Below, piece after piece: positions 40,225 through 51,200 of a stretch of DNA of 64,000 nt. The number at the start of each line of letters is the position of its first letter. The stretch's first letter is position 1. The position numbers and the translations under genes were made by a program. The stretch is from Doris montereyensis. Its lineage: Eukaryota; Mollusca; Gastropoda; Nudibranchia; Dorididae. The stretch lies in NCBI GenBank assembly GCA_037039925.1, contig JAXRKP010001154.1, forward strand, positions 25,001-89,000, given 5' to 3'. The notes under the pieces were generated by a model, which ran no database searches, was not told the DNA's origin, and worked only from the letters and a program-made list of their open reading frames with translations.

Positions 40225-43200
40225 AACATTTATATTATCACCGTGTTTATACCCTACCAGCCCCCAGCACAACTTTCATCAAGGACCCGTTCATCAGCCC
40301 AAACAACAAGCCAGTGGCGCTATCTTTCCTGGTGTCTAAACTCATGGCCTGCCTTCACCAGCTGGAACAGGTATTGGTCTCCTCTTGGTTGGTTTGCTAT
40401 ATTTAACATGCTCTTTCTATAGCTGATCTGAAAACAATTTTCGGATAATTACAAGAAATCGGATTGTATCATCAAATTTAGAGTATTAGATATTTATAAT
40501 ATCTCAACACATTGGCTATAGTTTTATGATAATTACAAAATATTTATGGAAGTTTTTGATTTTTTTAAAGTATTTAATATTTCACCCAGACAGTTGTGAG
40601 TAATATAAGACAGAAACCTGAGATCACCGCCATGGTGGACAGCTTACTCCAATCAAATAAACAAAGCAAAACAAAAGGCATTCAAGGTATAGTGTCGCTG
40701 TAAATTTTATCTGTCCACAACTTAGGAAATACGGCCTAAAATTTGAAACAAAAGAGATTCGTAATTCAAATATATTTTGGATTTAAAACTTTGATTTGAG
40801 ACACTCTTCAAATCGTATGCATAAATCCTATATATGAGACTTTGTGAGTGGTTGACTTCCCACATCTGTCATCTTGGTGTGTCGTTTAAGTCTACCCTGA
40901 AATCGCCATACATATGTTTAAAAAACTCAGATTCACTCCATGCCATTTCAGTTTCAGGTGAAGATTCACGACATACCTGGAGGGAGTGGGGTAGCAGTAG
41001 GGGAGGCAACGCCTTGAAATTTCACAACCCACCAACTCAAGGTAGGGCTCAGTGTTTCAAGTTCATTTCTCTGTTGGGGCAGTGTGTGTGTGTGTGTGTG
41101 AACAATCCTCTTTTCTTTTCTTTTCTTATTTCTACCATGTTTCTCTAATATTATTTATAAATATTTAAAATGCAAACTAATAAGGTAACTGTCTGGATGT
41201 CTCAGCATTCTCATCATATTATGTAACAGTGTATATTTTGTATAATATTGCATAACACTTGGCCTGAGAAATTTTCCAGGCAATTTTGTCAAGGGTGAAT
41301 GGAAGGTCTGGAGTCGGATGTTTTGGTTTTAGAATTGAAAAAAGAAATTTTGATTTTTAAGTTAATGTAGCCGTTTTACTTTATTTGTATATTACTGGAT
41401 TGTAGCATGATTGTAAAAGATGTGGTGGTGTTTTCTAAAATTTCTTGTACTTGGCTCTGTATTGTTCATTTCTGTGCCGGGGGAAATCAGGATCTGGTCT
41501 TTATGAATTTTTATGGAACTATTTGCTTGTGAGACGCATTGATAATAATGATAATAATTAATTTGTACAGTGCCTAATAATCTACTAAAAATACTTGATG
41601 GCGTTTTAGGAATCAAAAAGCACTTTAACCGTTACTAATTGTTCTTGTTTGTTGTTGTTTTCCCAGTGCCAATTACAGAGACATCCAGCCTGTACAACAG
41701 TCAAACAGTGGAAGGGTGGACCCGTTAGAATTGACCCACTAGCATTGGTGCAGGCTATTGAGAAGTATTTACTAGTCCGGGATTTGGGAAAACTAGGGTA
41801 AGTCTTGTTACGTTCTTTCTTTTATTTTTTTAGTGGGAATTAAACAGCAGGGAGAAAGAGAGGGAGGGAGGAGAGAGAGAGTAGAGATAGGGAAGGAGGG
41901 AGATGAGAGAGTGAGAGAGGCAGCAGCAACAGCAGCACATCACTGTATGCAGCGGGCTGACAATGAACATCGGCATAGATTTAGTCCCTATCATTGATTA
42001 AGATCAGGAGGTGGGAGGCACACTGTCTGCAAAGCGGACATAAATTTGAAGAACAGGGAATTTCCTTCTTTCTTTCACAAAGAACGTTCCTTTCTTTTCT
42101 TTGTTCCTTTTACAATCGTTTCTTCTATGTTCCCCCACGATGTCTGCAGGAAGGCGTTGATGAAGATCTGAGTGACGAGGACAACTCCTGACGAGGAGAT
42201 GGAAGAGCAGATGGCCTCCATCATGATTTCCAGCCACATCGTCTCGCCACCGGCTGGGTTCTCATTGGTGACCACATCCTCCCTTACAACATGACGGTAT
42301 ATCAGGCCGTCAAACAGTACGTCTGCCATGGCGGAACAGGAAGTGGGTGACTTCAGCGACGGAGATGCTGACTCACCGTTTGGCAACACCAGCCTGTGGG
42401 TTCAAACGCACACTATCTGGTAAGTCTCAAAGTTATTAACGTATATTGTTATTTATGTATACCCATTCATGATGATCTAGTCGATGACTGAGTGGTTATG
42501 CTGACGGACGTGAAATCATGGGGTAAAAGGTTTCAATCCCAAGTAAAGCTAGATCTGCTGTTGTGTTCCTTGGGAAATAAATAACACGCATTTTTCCCAC
42601 TATACCCAGGTGCAAATGGGTACAAGTATCAGCAGGAGTAAAAATCTCGTCAGACTAGTGTCCTGTCCAGGAGGTGCTTAATATTACCTGTTCCACTAGA
42701 AATCGGGATGCTTCACACTAGAAATCGGGATGCGTTATGGTTGTATGGGCAGTAGTTGACACACTAGAAATCGGGATGGATGTTATGGTTGTATGGGCAG
42801 TAGTTGAAACACATGACACACTAGAAATCGGGATGCGTTATGGTTGTATGGGCAGTAGTTGACACACTAGAAATCGGGATGCGTTATGGTTGTATGGGCA
42901 GTAGTTGACACACTAGAAATCGGGATGCGTTATGGTTGTATGAGCAGAAATAGTTGACACACTAGAAATCGGGATGCGTTATGGTTGTATGGGCAGTAGT
43001 TGAAACACTAGAAATCGGGATGCGTTATGGTTGTATGGGCAGTAGTTGACACACTAGAAAGATGCGTTATGGTTGTATGGGCAGTAGTTGACACACTAGA
43101 AATCGGAATGCGTTATGGTTGTATGGGCAGTAGTTGACACTAGAAATCGATGCGTTATGGTTGTATGGGCAGTAGTTGAAACACTAGAAATCGGGATGCG

Positions 43201-46200
43201 TTATGGTTGTATGGGGCAGTAGTTGACACACTAGAAATCGGGATGCGTTATGGTTGTATGGGCAGTAGTTGACACACTAGAAATCGGGATGCGTTATGAT
43301 TGTATGGGCAGTAGTTGACACACTAGAAATCGGGATGCGTTATGGTTGTATGGGCAGTAGTTGACACACTAGAAATCGGGATGCGTTATGGTTGTATGGG
43401 CAGTAGTTGACACACTAGAAATCAGGAATGCGTTATGGTTCTATGGGCAGTAGTTGAAGGAACGTTTTCTTATTTTAATGGCATTGATAGCCAAAATATC
43501 AGTGTTCACTTGATACCATTCTTGTCATTGGAAGCCTAGTGGTTAACCAGCCAGTCGTGAGATCCTGAAGTCCTGGGTTCAAATCCTGGCTATAAGACGT
43601 ATTATCTCACCCCACTCAGATGAAGAGGGTACCAATATCAGCTGGGTAGTAAAGTCTGAGAGACGGACTACTGTCTTGTCTTGTTGGAGATGCATTATCA
43701 TCTGTTCCGCTTCAGGCTATAGAAACTTGAAAAACATGGTGGCTCTATGGGACGTAATAGTCTGCAATGAATTTTGCTTACTTTCTTTCATGTTTCAGTC
43801 ATAGCTGTGTTTGTATGAATTTGTGTAACAGTTTAGGAAAAGGAAGAAAACAACCCCTCAGTAAATGCATTTGGTTGGTTTTTATATGGGAACGGTTAAG
43901 AGTACTATGCCCCTTAGTTTTACCAAATGACTCCTGGTATGACAAATGGAATTGTTTGGTAATGGCTTTTTTTCCCCTTTCCTTCAGGTACCGCCCTGCC
44001 ACAGAACTAGAAGACAACACTGCCAATAGTCCCAAGAAAACCAAAGCCCGAATCAAAGTCATTGAAATCTTCTAAGAAGAAAGGCAAGTACAGCTTCCTG
44101 AAGTGTATAATATAGTATAATGCTATAGGATATATGGATGGGCAAGAAATTGGCTCATTACATACAGGGCAGTTTGGTCAAAACTAAATAAATCCTACAC
44201 AAAATTAAGGAATTTTTGAAAATCCAAAAGTCATGAATGTACAAAAACAAGCGTTTTTAATACAAAAAAAATAATTTCTCAAAAGTTTACAATATATAAA
44301 AAAAACTCCGATGTCATTCTACTAACATTGACAAGAGGGACCTGTGGGCCAAATATAATACAAATCATTCGGTAAATGACTTGAGATAAAATTTTAGTGT
44401 GGAAAAACTACGTTTCGAGAAAAATACAAGTAAAAAAATCAACAGAAATTATCACAAAACAAATGCTTCAGACGGGTTTCCCTTGTTGTAGCAGCCCCCT
44501 TACTCTTTCGACATTGTTACTTATGTAAATAGAATTATAAATTTAGGTTTAGATGTGCACTGTTGTGAAACCAGATATCGATATGACCAGTTTTTTCTTC
44601 TTTTCTATCTATCTTATGCTTGTCTTGCGTGTTTACATCACACTGACTAGTGTTCTGTCCAGAGGTGATTATTGTCACGTGTTCCGCTTCACACTATAGA
44701 AACCGGGATACACTCCAGCTCTATGGGCCATTGTGATCTTGAAGGAACTTTGCACTGGTTTTAACAGGCAAAAAACCTCAAGAGAATGTTGTATAATGGA
44801 CTATTTAAAGATGGCAAATTTGGTCTCAAGACTTCAAACTCGGCAAGATTTTAAGAAAGGCAGAACAGCGAGATGAATGAAAGAAACTGGTTGTGAGTTC
44901 ATGGATGGTGCTCCCACAGTCACACAGGCTACGGGAGAAGTTGGTTTTCTGTTTTTAAAAAAAACTTGAAAAGTCGTAGTGTGCTGCCGTACGCTTGATT
45001 AAGTTGAAACTTTCTCTTTTCCCATTTTTTTCAGATTCCCGTGTTAGTAGTCCTGTATCTCAGCCCATCCTCCACAATTTCCTGACAGACAAATTGCCGC
45101 CATCAGTGACTGTCCAGGACGCATCAATGGACGCCATCACCCCTGCTGCGAAGTGTTGCACGCCCTCAACAGACACTGGACATCTATGCACGATGTGAGT
45201 TGGATTGGCTGTTTGTGTCCCATGTCCCATTCACACGCACCACACCACACCCACATGTCTCCTAGAGACGGTTTTCACACGTGGTGTGGTGGGGGGTTGG
45301 TTGGTGCTACTGGTAGGCTGTATTACCTTTCCGTTCCCCTCTTTCACTTATTTTGCATCAGGTTAATAATCGTTCTTAATTCACACTGAGATCACTGCAT
45401 ATAGTGGGTGGATGGTTGACGGGCGGTGCTGGTAGGTCCAACTTCTTTCCTTTCACTCTTTACCTATCCTTTCATCTTGTTTGTTTCCTCTTAATTCACC
45501 CTGAGATCACTGCAAATGGTGGACAGGATAAATTTCAATGAAGCAAACAATCCCAAGATACAAAATTTTAATTCCACATTTTTTTTGTCTTTGTTTGAAG
45601 ATGAATTTTCTTTCTTTAGTCATGAGGTGCTTATATCTCCCCTTTGGAATTGATCGTTGTTGATACTCTTAACTGGTGATGAAGGGAATGTTGTGATAAT
45701 TCCATCTTGTCTTCTCCTCCTCCTTCCATCCAGATTTCCTTTGTGCCGTCCCCGTTTTTGTCCATATCAGATTTCATCAGCAGTAAACTAACAGCCAAGA
45801 CCAACCGACAGCTGCAAGACCCTCTCATCATAATGGGCAACCTGCCCAGTTGGCTGCCAGAGATAGGCAACGGCGTAAGTGCAATTAGTAAAAAAGTAAA
45901 GTTCCTTCAAGGTCATTTTGGCCCATAGAGCCAGAGCTTATTCCGGTTTTCTATGGTGAAGTAGAACAAGTGAAGATAATCACCTCCTAGACAGGACGCT
46001 AGTCTGACGCAGGGTTTTACCTCCAAGCTAGTGTTTTGTACCCATTTTCACCCGGGTCGACCTTTTTAAAATATCATGTATGGGTCTCCTAGAATGAGAG
46101 AATGTGGTATGATGTGCACTACAATTAGACAAGACACGGTGGGTTTTTTTTCAAAGTCCTTGTCATAGCCAGGAAAGATAGCAGCACCAAGAAATTAAAA

Positions 46201-48186
46201 AATAGTTAAAACAGACAACTAAATCCAAGTCATTTTTGCTTCTTCTTTTTGTTGTTGCTATTTAAACTCTAAAACAATGGCTTATGTCATGAAGCAGTGC
46301 ATACGTCTTGGCCTCTATTAATAGATAATGGTCCACATATATCTTATATTATAACAAAATGACCTAAATCCTTTTGTCTTTTAAATACATTAAAACAATT
46401 TTTTTAATGATCTCAAAACAGTTTTTAGTAAAAACGAATTTTGACATGTGACCTTACATTGAATGTTTTAGTAAATTTTCTCAAAACCATAGAAAAAAAT
46501 GACCGTAACCATAATGTGGTGACTTATCCAATACTTGAATGCATTTCCCTCTGTTGTACATATTTTTACTTCCTGTAATGATTCGATATGCATCAAAACG
46601 GCTACCTGTAGCCGGCCTTTTGATGGTCACTGACTCTCATCACCTGCCACCCTTTGCTTTCCCTTTCTGCAGTCCGTTCCTGTTGCCGTTTGACACGAGA
46701 CAGATGCTGTTCTTTGCCACCACCTTTGACAGGGACCGGGCCGTCCTTCGTCTGCAACAGGATCAGGCCGGGAAAGCTCCAGCCATGACAGCAGCGGGTG
46801 GGACCCCGACTTGACAGGAAGAGGGTATGGGTTTGTTCTTTGGCTGTTGGGAGTCTCTTATTATTGCAGGTGGTTGGTAGGGGTCATTGGTAGGTCCTAC
46901 TTCTTTCCTTCACCTGGTGTGCTCGTCTTTCATATTGATGTTTCCTATTTATATAAATAGATTAAAGATTAAACATTTATTTACAAGACAGATGAAAAAA
47001 AAGATTCAATTATTAATTAAATTCTATGGCATCACAAGATAGTCGGACTTGAGCAATCTAGATTTCTTAAGTTTGAAAGGTTGAGAATATTAAGGACTTG
47101 GAAATAAGTAGATCTAGCGCTCTGCTCTCCGGCAGTGCCTGGCAAGAAAATTCACGAAATGGCACACATAGGATGTCGAAGATGCCATAGCAACTATTTT
47201 CCCACAATTTTATGATGTATATCTAAATAAATCTAGTCATATACGTTGATTCCATGTTTAGATAGATAACATTTAATTGTTAAAGTCAGTGCGTTTTTCC
47301 TTCTGCTTTCACTGTACAATGAACAGCACTATAGAAAACAGCCATACAAAGGAGTTACCACCCATCTGGGAAATCATGCAATGCATCATGGGACAAATTG
47401 ACAGTAGGAGCAAACGCCTCATTCTGTGATTTTTGTCCTTTTTTTAGTTTTTGAGATATATGCTTTTTTTTGTGTGCTTGAATAGTGTATATAGATATAA
47501 GTGGATTTTTCTTCTCTTTCCTCTTATGCTATGTGTTTTCGAGTAACAAATAAATATTTTCAGTGTTAGAACTTTGTTTTTCTCAATATATGATATTGTT
47601 GTTTTTTTTTGCTGTTTTTTTAAAATTAACTAAAAACCCATTTAGAGAGAAGTCAGTCGTAAAGACATCTTGAAACAAGCGGAGAAGGTGATGGAAGACA
47701 TGAGCAGTCCAGCCAGTGGCCGAACCATGTTGGAAATTCACTACGAGAACGAGGTGAGAGCTAGACGAGTGTCGGCGGTTAGAAGGCTCTACTAGCAGTT
47801 CTTTTTTTTCTTTCCTTTAGCTTCTCTTTCATCTTGTTGTTTCCTTTTAATGCACCCTGAGATCACCGCAAATGGTGGACAGGGTAAATTTCAATTAATC
47901 AGTGAGTCTTTGTAATTGGTGTCAGGGATCGAAGGACGGGATGAGATGGAGGAGAGAAAGGAAAGACATGGAAGCAAGATGAGATGTGTGTATGACGGGC
48001 TGAGTGTGTGTGTGTCTGTATGTGTGAATATTACACAATGATTACCAGTTAGACTGTGATGTATGATGGTGCGGGTCAATAGTGTTTTGAGTGACATAGT
48101 TATAAAGTTATGTACGAAATGCATTTTTGCAACATGCGACATGTCAATCAAAAGAAAAATTGCCTTCTTTTGACAAAATAGATTAC

Positions 48187-48229
<43 letters not shown>

Positions 48230-51200
48230 GTTATTATTATATTTTAATTATTTTTTGTTATTCCCCCTGCATATAACGACAATGTCAAACAGGTGGGCAC
48301 AGGACTGGGACCTACCTTGAGTTTTACGCCCTGGTGTCCAAAGAGTTGCAGCGTGGCGACCTAGAGCTGTGGAGGGGCGAGTGCGTGTCTACCACCAACC
48401 CAGCCGACCCCAACGTCAAGCTGAGCTATGTCCAGTCCCCCTGTGGGCTTTTCCCGTTCCCCCTGCCCCGGGGCTGCAAGGCGGCCCATGTCAACAAGGT
48501 CAAGGCCAAGTTCAAGTTCCTTGGCAAGTTCATGGCCAAGGCGTTGATGGACTCTAGAATGGTGAGAACATTTTCAGGGGCTCTCCTTTGTTTTATTTAT
48601 GTTTTTTTTTGTTCTGTGTGCCGTGTGAACGACGTTGATAGACTGTCAATGCTGTGTGTGATAGACTGCGTGTGAACGACGTTGATAGACTGTCAATGTT
48701 GTGTGTGCTGTGTGAACGACGTTGATAGACTGTCAATGTTGTGTGTGCCGATGTGAGCGAGCGTTGATAGACTGTCAATGTTGTGTGTGCTGTGTGAACG
48801 ACGTTGATAGACTGTCAATGTTGTGTGTGCTGTGTGAGAACGACGTTGATAGACTGTCAATGTTGTGTGTGCCGTGTGAACTGTTGTGTGCCGACGTTGA
48901 TAGACTGTCAATGTTGTGTGTGTGTGAATGACGTTGATAGACTGTCAATGTTGTCGTAATGCCCCGTACGTTGATAGACTGTCAATGTTGTGTGTGCCGT
49001 GTGAACGACGTTGATAGACTGTCAATGTTGTGTGTGCCGTGTGAACGACGTTGATAGACTGTCAATGTTGTGTGTGCCGTGTAGATGAACGACGTTGATA
49101 GACTGTCAATGTTGTGTGTGCCGTGTGAACGACGTTGATAGACTGTCAATGTTGTGTGTGCCGTGTGAACGAGCGTTGATAGACTGTCAATGTTGTGTGT
49201 GCCGTGTGAACGACGTTGATAGACTGTCAATGTTGTGCCTGTGAGTTGTAGTTGCTATCTTGGCAACGTTCTCAACACCTAAAATCACTGCTTGCATTGG
49301 CATTTAAGCACTGGGTGGAACAGAAAGTCCCCGAGAGAAAAAATCAGAAAGCCAGGCATTTTGAAATGCTGGATTGCACCAAATTGATTGTTCTGGTGTA
49401 TAGCCTTTGTCACCTTGTTAGTTCTTATTTTCACCTTTACTGATAGTAAAAAGGAAAATTACAATTGTCACAATAGTTCTTATGATAATGATAACAATAA
49501 TAATAATTAAATATTAATACTGAAAAAATGATAATGCTAGATAATAGTAATAGTAATGATTATAATAATGATAACGATGATAATCCTTGTCTGTCAGATT
49601 GATCTCCCTTGAGTCGAGTGTTCTACAAATGGATTCTGGCAATGGAGAGCTCCTTTACTTCTAGCGACCTCTACCATGTAGACCCAGTACTGGCTCGTAG
49701 CTTCCAGTCCCCTTGAGAAGTTGGCCCACAGCAAGAAGCAGGTTCTCAACGACAATTTGTGGTAAGTAGACGACAATTTTGTGATAAGTAGACCCACACT
49801 GGCATCAGTTTGTAGTGTGGCCTGGAGTCTTCTTTCCAGTTTTTTGTTTGTTTGTTTATTTGTTTTTAATTTTCAGTTCTTGTGTCAGTCCTTCTTCGTA
49901 AGTGAAAAGCTCATACGACATCCCAAGATGGTGGAACGTAAAATAAACTTCCTTCACATGTGCCGTAACTGCCCATAGAGCTGGAGCTTATCCTGGCTTC
50001 TATAGTGTAAAGCAAAACAGGTGATGATAATCACCACTCAACCACTGACTCCACTAGATGGTAGATTACATGAGGGAATTACAACTCACTGCATTAAACC
50101 TGGTTTCATTCCTGCGTTATTGCCAGCTTCCAGACAACATGTTATTATGCAAAATAAGTATTCTTTTTTATATACGATGGAAAACAAAAGAAATGTAGAA
50201 ATGAGGGTTACAATTTAAAAAATTTTTTTTAGGAACTTTAGAAGTTTTATTTCACAGATGTTAGAGGAGGGTATGTGTTTTCTATACACATAAGTTGGCA
50301 GCACTGTCTTCCATACCACTTGTAATACATCAAGTCGAATGCTTCATGTCTTCCCCACATGTTTTTGACCAATTGCTTACTTCAATAGGCGGTAGTGCCT
50401 TCCAGACCAAATTTTTGCAATGCAGCCACAATTGTAACGCATCAAGTCAAATGCTGACGTCAGTGTTAGGCTCAAACGTTTCAGGGTTTTGAAAAAGAAA
50501 AAACAGACAGACTACAAATAATTTCCTTTTGTTATCTCCCCAAACAGACAGAAAGGCCGGCACCAAGCCCTGGCCACGCTGACTCTGGACGGCTGCTCTA
50601 TTGACGACCTTGACCTCTACTTTGTCCTGCCTGGAAGCAGCAATCTGGAGCTGTGCAAAGGTGGTGGCGACACGCGGGTCACACTGAACAACATAGAGGA
50701 ATACCTACAGGTGAGGAAGCATGCGTTTTCATACTTGCCAACCAGTATGTATAAAACAAATTAAGTACGTTTTAAAAAATTATTTGAGTCTGTTAGTCTG
50801 GTATATGAGGGTTAGCTAACTGTTTTGTTTTAACAAACACTAAGTTAATGGCAGAGGCTCGCAGAGATTGGGGTGAAAGACGGCAGGCGCCAGTCTGAAT
50901 TCGCACTTCACCAGAAAGGCGGCAACCAGCGGACATCTTATTATTTGCCGTAAAAGGGGGTAAATTCGTGTTGAATCATCATCATCAATGTTTTCTGGCA
51001 TATTGCTCACCGTCGTGCAAAGTTAGAATTAGTTTGCGCAGTCACTCTGTTTTATGACTTGTCAACTTAGTCAGTGTGAGACAAATCTATGTGAAATTTG
51101 GTCATGGCGTTTTGCAATGTGTTAGTTTTGGTGTGGTATTTCACTGCATCCGTATTAGCTATTGTTGCGGCAGTATGACTAGGTTGGCATAGATATAACA

